From: Agromyces sp. 3263
Lineage (GTDB): Bacteria; Actinomycetota; Actinomycetes; Actinomycetales; Microbacteriaceae
DNA: 64,000 bases
NCBI RefSeq assembly: GCF_031456545.1
Contig: NZ_JAVDUV010000001.1
Location: 2,418,001 to 2,482,000, forward strand
Reading direction: 5' to 3'
Part shown: positions 7,945 through 15,778 of the stretch, in pieces
How the letters are laid out: every line of letters begins with the position of its first letter
How positions within the stretch are numbered: position 1 is the first letter of the stretch
Notes under the pieces: model-generated
The model's database searches: none
The model's input: only the letters and a program-made list of their open reading frames with translations
Told to the model about the DNA's origin: nothing
Position numbers and translations under genes: made by a program

Positions 7945-8574
7945 GTGATGTCCCGGGGTGCGCGCGCGATCCGCGGAACGGCGGTCGCCGTGTTCGCGAC
8001 CTTCGTGGCGTCCCTCGCGCACACGCTCGGCGGCGGCACCCCGCCCGGGCCGGTGGCGCTCCTGATCGCGCTCGCCTTCTCGGTGCCGCTCGCGATGCTC
8101 GTCACGGGGGCGCGGGCGCGCCTCGCCCGCACGATCGTGGCTGCGCTCGTCGCGCAGGCGTCGCTGCACCTCTGCTACGCGCTGGGCTCGGCCGGGCCCA
8201 TCGCCCCGTCAGGCGGGCACGCGGGCGGCGTGGGCTCGGCCGGGCATGCCGGCCACGCCGGGCGTGCCACCGTGACCCACACCCTCACCATGCCGCCGGG
8301 AGTCGCACTCGACCACGGCCACGCCTGGATGCCGCTGGCCCACCTCGTCGCAGCGGCGATCACGGTGCTCGCACTGGTGAGCGCGAACCGCGCCGTCGCG
8401 GCCGTCGTGAGCGCCGTGCTCGCGCTGGTGCGCCGCCTCACGAGCGTGCCCGTGCCCGTCGACGCGCGGCCGCGCCGGCAACCCGCCGATGCCGCCGTGC
8501 GCCGCCTGCTCAGCCTGCCCCTCCTCGCCTCGATCGGGTCCCGTGGTCCCCCGGTCGCCGCGCTGGCGGCCTGA
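7945..8574 (+). CDS. His/Gly-rich membrane protein at the head of the copper cluster
   Basis: This 209-residue protein has about four predicted membrane helices. The loop between the first two and last two is rich in His and Gly (HAGGVGSAGHAGHAG, later LDHGHAW), which suggests metal binding. I do not recognise a named family; similar small proteins sit beside ycnI and copC in Actinobacteria. It begins with GTG at 7945, directly followed by ATG at 7948, with a TAGGCT box 6 nt upstream. It is followed after 71 bp by the YcnI-type gene, so the three genes probably form one transcript. A role in copper or periplasmic metal handling is inferred from context. Confidence 0.7.
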   Translation: MMSRGARAIRGTAVAVFATFVASLAHTLGGGTPPGPVALLIALAFSVPLAMLVTGARARLARTIVAALVAQASLHLCYALGSAGPIAPSGGHAGGVGSAGHAGHAGRATVTHTLTMPPGVALDHGHAWMPLAHLVAAAITVLALVSANRAVAAVVSAVLALVRRLTSVPVPVDARPRRQPADAAVRRLLSLPLLASIGSRGPPVAALAA

Positions 8575-8645
8575 ACCGCCGACGACTCCGAATCACTTCC
8601 CGGATGCCGCAACCGCGCCCGGACACGACCACGAAAGACTTCGAC

Positions 8646-9359
8646 ATGCGTATCGCACGCCTCTCCGCCGTCGGCCTCACCGCCGGCGTCGCCATCACCC
8701 TCGCCGCCGCGCCCCTCGCCGCGAGCGCCCACGTCAGCGTCACGCCGAGCAGCACCGCCGCCGGCAGCTACTCGGTGCTCACGTTCTCGCTCAGCCACGG
8801 CTGCGAGGAATCCCCGACCACCAGCCTCACCTTCGACCTCCCCGACGGCATCGACAGCGTCGCGCCGACGGTCAACCCGAACTGGACCATCGAGAAGGTG
8901 GCCGACGGCGACCGCACCGCGCAGGTCGTCTACACGGCGATCACGCCGCTCGAGAGCGGCTACCGCGACACGGTCGAGCTGTCGGTGAAGCTGCCCGAGG
9001 ACGCCGCGGGCGAGACGCTCTCCTTCCCGGTGCTGCAGTCGTGCGAGGTCGGCGAGACGAACTGGAACCAGGTCGCCGAAGAGGGCGAGGCGGAGCCCGA
9101 GAGCCCCGCTCCCTCGATCGTCGTGACAGAGGCCACGGGCGACGAGCACAGCCACGGCGCGGCCGTCGCCGGTGATGCCGGAACCGAGGGCGACGAGCAC
9201 ACCGGTCACGACGACTCGGCGACCGCCGAGACGACGGCCGCCGGCACGGGTGCCTCCGACGGCGTGGCACGGGTGCTCGGCATCGGCGGGCTCATCGTCG
9301 GCGTGGTCGGCATCGTGCTGGCCGTCACCGCACGCCGCCGTCCCCGGTCGGACGCGTGA
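8646..9359 (+). CDS. ycnI: YcnI family copper-binding membrane protein (DUF1775)
   Basis: The protein has 237 residues. A signal peptide ends at ASA, leaving His as the first mature residue (HVSVTPSS). This is the arrangement of the YcnI monohistidine brace, in which the N-terminal His and a conserved Trp (here in NPNWTIEK) bind Cu(II). The DUF1775 domain fills the exported part. It is followed by a Glu/His-rich linker (EHSHG, DEHTGHDD) and a C-terminal helix with a positive tail. It is predicted to sit on the outer face of the membrane as a copper chaperone. The ATG at 8646 follows a weak GAAAG site. The stop overlaps the copC start (TGATG), indicating translational coupling. Confidence 0.9.
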   Translation: MRIARLSAVGLTAGVAITLAAAPLAASAHVSVTPSSTAAGSYSVLTFSLSHGCEESPTTSLTFDLPDGIDSVAPTVNPNWTIEKVADGDRTAQVVYTAITPLESGYRDTVELSVKLPEDAAGETLSFPVLQSCEVGETNWNQVAEEGEAEPESPAPSIVVTEATGDEHSHGAAVAGDAGTEGDEHTGHDDSATAETTAAGTGASDGVARVLGIGGLIVGVVGIVLAVTARRRPRSDA

Positions 9360-10006
9360 TGCGCGTGCAGCGGGACGCCGGGCGCCGGCACGTGGGCCGG
9401 GCCGCGGCAGCGGGTGCGGCGCTCGTCGCGGCATCCGCAGTGCTCGTCGTGCTGCCGGCGCTGCCCGCGTCGGCGCACAACTACGTGGTCGCCACGACGC
9501 CTGCCGAGGGCGCGACGGTGACCGAGCAGCCGGGCGCGATCTCGCTCGAGACGAACGACGAGCTGCTCGAGCTCGACGGCGGCTCCGTCATCGAGGTGCA
9601 GGGGCCCGACGGGCGCTATTACGGCGACGGCTGCACGATCGTCGACGGAGCCACCGCGGCGATGGAGGCCGAGCTCGGCGCTCCGGGCGACTACACCGTC
9701 ACCTGGCGGGTCGTCTCGACCGACGGCCACCCGATCTCGGGCACGTGGGCGTTCACCTGGCAGCCCGCCGATGGGGTGGCGCTCGCCGAGGGATCCGACG
9801 CGCCCGGCGACTGCGGGGGCACGGCCGTCGTCAGCACGCCCGGAGCCGATCAGACCGGCGACACCGGCGACGCGACCGACTCGACGCGATCCCGAGACGA
9901 CGCGCCGGCCGGCTTCCCGACGGACGCGCTCTGGATCGTCGGCGGCGTCCTCGCCGCGGCGGTCGCCGCCCTCGTCACCTGGTTCGCGGTGCGCCGCCGA
10001 ACCTGA
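9359..10006 (+). CDS. copC: CopC-domain copper resistance protein
   Basis: The protein has 215 residues. The signal peptide ends at ASA so that mature CopC begins with His (HNYVVATTPAEG), the known copper ligand position of CopC. The core includes LEGDY-type strands and DGHPISGTWAF, characteristic of the C-terminal strand that carries the second His. After a Thr/Asp-rich linker, a single membrane helix anchors the protein. It starts at the ATG overlapping the YcnI stop. CopD, the usual membrane partner and often fused to CopC, is not present here; the His-rich membrane protein at 7945 may take that place. Confidence 0.88.
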   Translation: MRVQRDAGRRHVGRAAAAGAALVAASAVLVVLPALPASAHNYVVATTPAEGATVTEQPGAISLETNDELLELDGGSVIEVQGPDGRYYGDGCTIVDGATAAMEAELGAPGDYTVTWRVVSTDGHPISGTWAFTWQPADGVALAEGSDAPGDCGGTAVVSTPGADQTGDTGDATDSTRSRDDAPAGFPTDALWIVGGVLAAAVAALVTWFAVRRRT

Positions 10007-10038
10007 GGAGAACCGGCTCACCCGTCGGGGGCCGTCGT

Positions 10039-10044
10039 TACACT
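10039..10044 (+). promoter_or_regulatory. -10 box (TACACT), leaderless promoter of recQ
   Basis: TACACT ends 6 nt before the GTG at 10051. Confidence 0.6.
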
Positions 10045-10050
10045 CGACGG

Positions 10051-12072
10051 GTGAGCTGGAACCCGGAACCCCACGGCGCCGAGGAGGTCCCCTGGGATCC
10101 CGATGAGCTGCCGCCGCCCGACGACGAGTGGGCCCCGCCGCCGCCCGATGACGCGTGGATGCCGCAGCCGGCTCGATCCGGCCCCGTCGCCGCATCTCCG
10201 ACCTCCGTGGCCGTCCCGCCACGAGGCATCCGCGCCGCCCCCGCCAGGTTCGCGTCGGCCGCCGAGGCGCTGCACACGGTGTTCGGCTACGAGTCGTTCC
10301 GCGGCGAGCAGGCCGAGATCATCGCGCAGGTCGCGGGTGGCGGCGACGCCGTCGTGCTCATGCCCACCGGCGGCGGCAAGAGCCTCTGCTACCAGATCCC
10401 CGCGCTCCTCCGCGAGGGCACCGGCGTCGTCGTGTCGCCCCTGATCGCCCTCATGCATGACCAGGTCGACGCGCTCGTGCGCAACGGCGTGCGCGCCGCC
10501 TACCTCAACTCGAGCCAGCAGCCGGCCGAACGTGCGGCGGTCGAGCGCGCCTACCTCGCGGGCGAGCTCGACCTGCTCTACATCGCGCCCGAGCGGCTGA
10601 ACTCCGAGGCGTCCAAGCGGTTCCTCGAGGGGGGTCGGGTCGCCCTCTTCGCCATCGACGAGGCGCACTGCGTCGCCCAGTGGGGTCACGACTTCCGGCC
10701 CGACTACCTCGCTCTCTCCGACCTCGCCGAGCGCTGGCCCGCGGTGCCGCGCGTCGCGCTCACGGCCACGGCCACCGAGGCGACGCACCGAGAGATCACC
10801 ACGCGCCTCTCGCTCGAGGGCGCCCGGCATTTCGTGTCGAGCTTCGACCGGCCCAACATCCAGTACCGCATCGCGCCCAAGATCGAGGTCCGCAAGCAGC
10901 TCCTCGACTTCGTCCGCACCGAGGGCCGGGACGCCTCGGGCGCGCCCGTCTCGGGCATCGTCTACGCCCTCTCCCGGGCGAGCACCGAGAAGCTCGCGGC
11001 GTTCCTCGCCGCCAACGGCGTCAACGCGCTGCCCTACCACGCCGGCCTCGACGCGGGGCTGCGCCGGAGCACGCAGGAGCGATTCCTGCGCGAAGACGGC
11101 GTGGTCATCGTCGCCACCATCGCGTTCGGCATGGGCATCGACAAGCCCGACGTGCGATTCGTCGCCCACGTCGACCTGCCGAAGTCCGTCGAGGGCTACT
11201 ACCAGGAGACGGGGCGTGCGGGCCGCGACGGCATGCCCGCGACCGCGTGGCTGGCCTACGGCCTGCAGGACGTCGTGCAGCAGCGCCGCATGATCGACGA
11301 AAGCCCCGGCGACCTCGCGCATCGCCGCCGCCTGTCCGAGCACCTCGACGCGATGCTCGCCCTCTGCGAGACGGTGCAGTGCCGAAGGCAGAACCTGCTC
11401 GGCTACTTCGGCGAGCCGAGCCGGCCGTGCGGCAACTGCGACACCTGCCTCGAGCCGCCCGAGGCGTGGGACGGCACGGTGCCCGCGCAGAAGCTGATGT
11501 CGACCATCGTGCGCCTCCAGCGCGAGCGCCGCCAGAAGTTCGGCGCGGGCCACCTCATCGACATCCTCCGCGGAAAGGAGACGCCGCGCGTGCGCCAGTA
11601 CGGCCATGACGCCCTCGCGACGTGGTCGATCGGCGCCGACCTCTCCGAGCAGCAGTGGCGCGGCGTCGTCCGTCAGCTCCTCGCCCAGGGTCTCCTGGCG
11701 ACGCACGGCGAGTACGGCACCCTGACGATCACGGATGCCGCGGCCGAGGTGCTGTCGGGCGCCCGCAGCGTGATGCTCCGCACCGAGGCCGACCGGCCGT
11801 CGTCGCGGTCGCGCGGTCCCAAGGCCGTGGCCGCGGCGGCCGACCTCGAACCGGCCCAGGCCGAGCTGTTCGAGGCGCTGCGCACGTGGCGGGCGGGCGA
11901 GGCGCGCGAGCAGGGCGTGCCCGCCTACATCGTCTTCGGCGATGCCACCCTCCGAGCGGTCGCGGTGGCCAGGCCTGCGCGGCTCGGCGACCTCGACGGC
12001 ATCACCGGCATCGGCGCGAAGAAGCTCGAGGCCTATGGCGAGGCGCTGCTCGCGGTGGTCGCGGCCGCGTAA
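10051..12072 (+). CDS. recQ: RecQ family ATP-dependent DNA helicase
   Basis: The protein has 673 residues and is a 3'-5' DNA helicase for recombination and fork repair. Walker A PTGGGKS is at residues 105-111 and the DEAH box at 203-206 (DEAHC, with the typical aromatic-rich QWGHDFR loop after it). Motif VI is QETGRAGRDG. The RQC zinc site is CRRQNLLGYFGE then CGNCDTC. A winged-helix segment and a C-terminal HRDC domain (AYIVFGDATLR...ITGIGAKK) follow. The protein begins with a 65-residue Pro/Asp/Trp-rich extension (WDPDELPPPDDEW, PPPPDDAW) absent from standard RecQ, which looks disordered. The GTG start is set by the TACACT box 6 nt upstream. Confidence 0.93.
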   Translation: MSWNPEPHGAEEVPWDPDELPPPDDEWAPPPPDDAWMPQPARSGPVAASPTSVAVPPRGIRAAPARFASAAEALHTVFGYESFRGEQAEIIAQVAGGGDAVVLMPTGGGKSLCYQIPALLREGTGVVVSPLIALMHDQVDALVRNGVRAAYLNSSQQPAERAAVERAYLAGELDLLYIAPERLNSEASKRFLEGGRVALFAIDEAHCVAQWGHDFRPDYLALSDLAERWPAVPRVALTATATEATHREITTRLSLEGARHFVSSFDRPNIQYRIAPKIEVRKQLLDFVRTEGRDASGAPVSGIVYALSRASTEKLAAFLAANGVNALPYHAGLDAGLRRSTQERFLREDGVVIVATIAFGMGIDKPDVRFVAHVDLPKSVEGYYQETGRAGRDGMPATAWLAYGLQDVVQQRRMIDESPGDLAHRRRLSEHLDAMLALCETVQCRRQNLLGYFGEPSRPCGNCDTCLEPPEAWDGTVPAQKLMSTIVRLQRERRQKFGAGHLIDILRGKETPRVRQYGHDALATWSIGADLSEQQWRGVVRQLLAQGLLATHGEYGTLTITDAAAEVLSGARSVMLRTEADRPSSRSRGPKAVAAAADLEPAQAELFEALRTWRAGEAREQGVPAYIVFGDATLRAVAVARPARLGDLDGITGIGAKKLEAYGEALLAVVAAA

Positions 12073-12117
12073 CCAGCGGATGCCGCGTGGGGCCCTCCCG
12101 GGCGCTCGCCCCGAGGC

Positions 12118-12123
12118 TAGGAT
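12118..12123 (+). promoter_or_regulatory. -10 box (TAGGAT) for the small membrane protein gene
   Basis: TAGGAT lies 54 nt before the ATG at 12178, which has its own AAGGAG site at 12166-12171, so this mRNA would have a short leader. Confidence 0.5.
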
Positions 12124-12177
12124 CGCGGCAAGCGGGCCGTGGCCGCGGCATCCGTGCCTTCGACCAAGGAGTGCGCC

Positions 12178-12609
12178 ATGTCCGACCAGCTCGGCCCCAA
12201 GCGTCCGCTCGGAGTCACCATCGTCGCCGCCCTGGCGGTCGTCTCGGGGGTCTTCGACCTCATCGGCGGCATCGTGCTGCTCTCCATGCAGTCCGACCCG
12301 ACGACGGCCGACGCGTTCGGCGGCGCGAGCGTCGCCACGTCGCTCGCCGTCATGGAGATCGCGTTCGGCATCGTGATGATCCTCATCGCGGTGGGGCTCC
12401 TCCGCGGCAACACGGTCTCGCGCATCGCGGCGACGATCGTGCAGGCGTTCTCGCTCGCCGGCTCGATCTGGATCGGGATCGCGCAGCCCGCCACACTGTC
12501 GACCGAGATCGTGAGCGCGTTGGTCGCCCTCGCCATCCTGATGCTGCTCTGGTCGGCCGACGCCACGCGCTACTTCAAGGGACTCTCGCCCGATCAGCCC
12601 ACCAGCTGA
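12178..12609 (+). CDS. Four-helix small membrane protein, paralogue 1 of 3
   Basis: The 143-residue protein has four hydrophobic helices and almost no loops. Its first helix reads GVTIVAALAVVSGVFDLIGG and the last ends LLWSADATRYFKG. Paralogues with the same architecture lie at 14692 and 15174. The pattern resembles the DUF7144-type integral membrane proteins of Actinobacteria; the family name is tentative and the function unknown. The ATG is supported by AAGGAG 6 nt upstream. Confidence 0.8.
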   Translation: MSDQLGPKRPLGVTIVAALAVVSGVFDLIGGIVLLSMQSDPTTADAFGGASVATSLAVMEIAFGIVMILIAVGLLRGNTVSRIAATIVQAFSLAGSIWIGIAQPATLSTEIVSALVALAILMLLWSADATRYFKGLSPDQPTS

Positions 12610-12650
12610 TCGCGCACGAACGTCAGACCAAAACCTAGCGACATTCGGTT

Positions 12651-12656
12651 TATGAT
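12651..12656 (+). promoter_or_regulatory. -10 box (TATGAT) and operator-like repeat of the GH3 gene
   Basis: TATGAT matches the sigma-70 consensus well. Just upstream and partly overlapping, AAACC-N11-GGTTT forms an inverted repeat (about 12631-12651), which could bind a sugar-responsive repressor. The nearest LacI gene is 39 kb away, so the partner is unknown. Confidence 0.45.
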
Positions 12657-12708
12657 GGACCGGATGCCGGACGCTCGCTGCCGGCCCGAGCATGAAGGAG
12701 TGCTGCGG

Positions 12709-14538
12709 ATGACCGACACCACGACCACGACCGGAACGTCCGCGGCCCGCGAACTGGACGCCCGCTATCGCGACGCGAGCCTGCCGACCGCCGAGCGCGT
12801 CGAGATCCTGCTCGCGCAGATGACGCTCGAGGAGAAGGCCGGGCTCTTCTTCCAGACCATGATCGCCGCGGGCGACGACGGCTCCCTCTCCCAGGGCGGC
12901 GACGCCTTCGGCCTCCCGTCCACCGACGAGGTCGTCTCGGGCAGGCTCATGAACCACTTCAACGTGCTCGCCCTCCCTCCGACGCCCGAGCTGATCGCCG
13001 AGTGGCACAACCGCCTGCAGGAGGCCGCGGCCGCGACCCGCCTCGGCATCCCCGTGACCGTGTCGACCGACCCGCGCCACTCCTACACCGACAATCCGCT
13101 CGCGGGCATGCTCGCCGGGTCGTTCTCGGTCTGGCCCGAGACGCTGGGGCTCGCCGCCACCCGCGACGAGGAGCTCGTCGAGCGGTTCGGCGACATCGCC
13201 CGGCGCGAGTACACCGCCGTCGGCATCCGCGTCGCCCTGCATCCCCAGATCGACCTCGCCACCGAGCCACGCTGGTCGCGCGCCCTGCAGACGTTCGGTG
13301 AGGACCCCGACCTGGCCGGCCGGCTCGGGGCCGCCTACATCCGCGGCTTCCAGGGTGCCGAGCTCGGCCCCGAGTCGGTCGCCACCATGACGAAGCACTT
13401 CCCGGGCGGCGGCCCCCAGAAGGACGGCGAGGACCCGCACTTCGCGCACGGCCGAGAGCAGGTCTATCCCGGCGACGAGTTCGAGACCCACCTGAAGCCG
13501 TTCGAGGCGGCGTTCGAGGCCGGCACGAGCCAGATCATGCCGTACTACGGCATGCCGGTGGGCACCGAGTACGAGGAGGTCGGCTTCGGCTTCAACAGGT
13601 CGGTCATCACGGGGTTGCTCCGCGAGCGGTACGGCTTCGACGGCATCGTCTGCACCGACTGGGGCCTCATCAACGACTCGGAGATCATGGGCGAGCCCTT
13701 CCCGGCGCGCGCGTGGGGCGTCGAGCACCTCACTCCGCGCGAGCGCATGAGGAAGGTCATCGACGCGGGCGTCGACCAGTTCGGCGGTGAGGCCGACCCC
13801 GCCATGCTCGTCGACCTGGTGCGTTCGGGCGAGATCACCGAGGAGCGGCTGGACGTCTCGGCCCGTCGCCTGCTGCGTGAGAAGTTCGTGCTCGGCCTGT
13901 TCGACCAGCCCTTCGTCGACGTCGAGCGTGCGAAGCGCGTCGTCGGCTCGCCCGAGTTCCTCGCGGCGGGGGAGGCCGCACAGCGTGCGGCGATCACCCT
14001 GCTCGTCAATCGCGAGCGGCCGGATGCCTCGGGCGCGCCGCGTCCCGTGCTCCCGCTCGCTCGCGGGCTGCGCCTCTACGTCGAGGGCGTCCCGGCCGAG
14101 GTCGCCGCCGAGTACGGCGAGGTCGTCGCCTCGCCGGCCGACGCGGACGTCGCGATCCTTCGCCTGCAGGCGCCGTTCGAGCAGCGTCCGACGTTCTTCG
14201 AGAACTTCTTCCACTCGGGCTCGCTCGACTTCCCGGCCGAGCAGGTCGCGCACGTGCGCGAGGTCGCCGCGGCGGTGCCGACCGTCGTCGACGTGTTCCT
14301 CGACCGCCCGGCGATCCTCTCGCCGTTCGTCGACGACCTCGCCGCCCTCACCGCGAACTGGGGTGCGAACCCGCGGGCCCTGTTCGATGTGCTCGTCGGC
14401 GACGCCGCCCCCCAGGGCGCATTGCCGTTCGACCTGCCGTCGAGCATGGCCGCCGTCGAGGCGAGCCGGCCCGACGTGCCCTTCGACACGGCGGAGCCCC
14501 TGTTCCGGTTCGGGCACGGCCTGCGCTACGCCGGCTGA
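12709..14538 (+). CDS. Glycoside hydrolase family 3 beta-glucosidase-type enzyme
   Basis: This is a 609-residue retaining beta-glycosidase. The N-terminal (beta/alpha)8 domain carries TMTKHFPGGGPQ, the conserved KH substrate-binding motif, and the nucleophile Asp in GIVCTDWGLIND. A C-terminal alpha/beta sandwich follows, ending with the usual FRFGHGLRY. The general acid/base in the second domain is not obvious by eye. There is no signal peptide, so it is likely intracellular and acts on imported gluco-oligosaccharides or glucosides. The ATG at 12709 has GAAGGAG 8 nt upstream; the longer frame from 12652 starts inside the -10 box. It is flanked by the small membrane protein paralogues. Confidence 0.9.
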   Translation: MTDTTTTTGTSAARELDARYRDASLPTAERVEILLAQMTLEEKAGLFFQTMIAAGDDGSLSQGGDAFGLPSTDEVVSGRLMNHFNVLALPPTPELIAEWHNRLQEAAAATRLGIPVTVSTDPRHSYTDNPLAGMLAGSFSVWPETLGLAATRDEELVERFGDIARREYTAVGIRVALHPQIDLATEPRWSRALQTFGEDPDLAGRLGAAYIRGFQGAELGPESVATMTKHFPGGGPQKDGEDPHFAHGREQVYPGDEFETHLKPFEAAFEAGTSQIMPYYGMPVGTEYEEVGFGFNRSVITGLLRERYGFDGIVCTDWGLINDSEIMGEPFPARAWGVEHLTPRERMRKVIDAGVDQFGGEADPAMLVDLVRSGEITEERLDVSARRLLREKFVLGLFDQPFVDVERAKRVVGSPEFLAAGEAAQRAAITLLVNRERPDASGAPRPVLPLARGLRLYVEGVPAEVAAEYGEVVASPADADVAILRLQAPFEQRPTFFENFFHSGSLDFPAEQVAHVREVAAAVPTVVDVFLDRPAILSPFVDDLAALTANWGANPRALFDVLVGDAAPQGALPFDLPSSMAAVEASRPDVPFDTAEPLFRFGHGLRYAG

Positions 14539-14636
14539 CCCGAACCGCACCGCACCGCCACCAGGCCCCCGACGACCCGGGCGCGCCACGCGTCGACGGA
14601 TGCCCCGGCCTCTCGCCGCGGCATCCGTCGCCGCGC

Positions 14637-14642
14637 TAGCAT
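14637..14642 (+). promoter_or_regulatory. -10 box (TAGCAT) for paralogue 2
   Basis: TAGCAT is 49 nt before the ATG at 14692. The same hexamer precedes the third paralogue. Confidence 0.5.
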
Positions 14643-14691
14643 CGGGCCAGGGTCGTCGCCTGGGACGACGCGCACGAGTGGGGAGCGCATC

Positions 14692-15123
14692 ATGTCGGAA
14701 GCAGCAGCACCAGCAGTCCACCGGCCGATCGGCGTCGCGATCGTGGCCGTGCTGGCAGGCCTCTCGGGCATCGTCGATGTGATCACCGGCATCCTGCTGA
14801 TGTTCCAGGGCGGCAATCCCGAGATCGCCGACGCGTTCGGCGGACCGAACGGCGTACTGGCCGCGTCGATCGGCTCGATCCTGCTCGGCGTCATCGTGTT
14901 GTCCCTGTCGTTCGGCATCTGGCTCGGCCGCTGGGTGGCGCGCATGATCGTCACGGTCCTCGAGGCGCTGTCGCTCATCCAGTCCTTGTTCCTCGCCGTG
15001 GCCAACCTCGGCAACCCGGTCGGCGAGTGGGCGAGCGTCTTCTTCTCGGCGCTGGTCATGATCCTGCTCTGGACGCGCCCGTCGAGCGCGTACTTCCGCG
15101 GCAGCGAGGTCGCCGCGCGCTAG
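14692..15123 (+). CDS. Four-helix small membrane protein, paralogue 2 of 3
   Basis: The 143-residue protein has four membrane helices, opening with GVAIVAVLAGLSGIVDVITG and closing with ILLWTRPSSAYFRG. It is plainly homologous to the proteins at 12178 and 15174. The function is unknown. GGGAG lies 5-9 nt before the ATG. Its TAG stop forms the first three bases of the TAGCAT box serving the next paralogue. Confidence 0.8.
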   Translation: MSEAAAPAVHRPIGVAIVAVLAGLSGIVDVITGILLMFQGGNPEIADAFGGPNGVLAASIGSILLGVIVLSLSFGIWLGRWVARMIVTVLEALSLIQSLFLAVANLGNPVGEWASVFFSALVMILLWTRPSSAYFRGSEVAAR

Positions 15124-15126
15124 CAT
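15121..15126 (+). promoter_or_regulatory. -10 box (TAGCAT) overlapping the stop codon of the upstream gene
   Basis: The TAG stop of the 14692 gene is bases 1-3 of this TAGCAT. The next ATG is at 15174 with GAGGAG at 15163-15168. Confidence 0.5.
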
Positions 15127-15173
15127 CGCCCCAAGTGCGCCGCGTCCTGGCGGCGCCGACGTGAGGAGTGGTC

Positions 15174-15575
15174 ATGTCGGATTCGATGCGCCGGCCCGGC
15201 GGCGTCACCCTGGTCGCGGTGATCGCGTGGATCTCGGGCCTGCTCGACGTCATCGGGGGCACGCTGCTGCTGTTCCAGACGAGCGTGACCGCGACGGTGG
15301 AGCAGTTCGGCGGGGCCAGCCAGCTCATCGCCTCGGCGCTGCTCGAGATCCTGATCGGCGTGGTCGTGATCGTGGTCGCGATCGGACTGCTGCGCGGCAA
15401 CAACGCGTCGCGCATCGTGATCACCATCTTCGAGATCCTCTCGATCGTCGGCTCCGTGTTCCTGGCCATCGCGTACCCGGCCGGCGCCATCGGCGAGTAC
15501 TTCAGCATCGCGGTCGCGGCGATCGTGCTGCTCCTGCTGTGGACGCGCAGCGCGACCGCGTTCTTCCGCGACTGA
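15174..15575 (+). CDS. Four-helix small membrane protein, paralogue 3 of 3
   Basis: The 133-residue protein is the third member of the local family. It opens with GVTLVAVIAWISGLLDVIGG and closes with LLLLWTRSATAFFRD. The ATG at 15174 is preferred to the GTG 6 nt upstream because GAGGAG then has a normal 5-nt spacing. Tandem duplication with paralogue 2 is likely, given the adjacency and identical promoter hexamers. The function is unknown. Confidence 0.8.
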   Translation: MSDSMRRPGGVTLVAVIAWISGLLDVIGGTLLLFQTSVTATVEQFGGASQLIASALLEILIGVVVIVVAIGLLRGNNASRIVITIFEILSIVGSVFLAIAYPAGAIGEYFSIAVAAIVLLLLWTRSATAFFRD

Positions 15576-15642
15576 CCCGCCGGTCGGCGAGCGGATGCCG
15601 CGTCCGACGCTTGTGGACACGGACACCCGCTTCGTGCGCCCG

Positions 15643-15694
15643 TTTGTAGGGAGCCGACAGGCCTTGGCGAACCGTCCAGCGCGCCCTTTGTAGG
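15643..15694 (+). repeat. Two direct repeats (GCGCCC-TTTGTAGG) upstream of the acyl-CoA oxidase gene
   Basis: GCGCCCgTTTGTAGG and GCGCCCTTTGTAGG are repeated with their TTTGTAGG cores 44 bp apart (15643-15650 and 15687-15694). Each is followed by a Gly/Cys-rich CCG-type flank. They lie about 40-90 bp before the TAGCGT -10 box. They could be regulator sites for a fatty-acid gene. Confidence 0.4.
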
Positions 15695-15732
15695 CGCCGG
15701 ACGCCTCGTTTCCGGTCCCGACGGCGCCGTCC

Positions 15733-15738
15733 TAGCGT
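15733..15738 (+). promoter_or_regulatory. -10 box (TAGCGT) for the acyl-CoA oxidase gene
   Basis: TAGCGT lies 40 nt before the ATG at 15779. Confidence 0.45.
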
Positions 15739-15778
15739 GGAACGACACGTGACCGCGCAGACGAAGGACGATCCGACG

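Noticed and set aside
10018..15126. A 1702-codon open frame on the minus strand opposite recQ and the GH3 gene
   Set aside because: High GC leaves antisense frames open; the translation is Arg/Asp/Glu/Val-rich low complexity, and the plus strand has clear enzyme motifs throughout.
15737..15778. GTG at 15737 or 15749 as the acyl-CoA oxidase start
   Set aside because: 15737 falls within the TAGCGT -10 box; the ATG at 15779 has a GAAGGA site.
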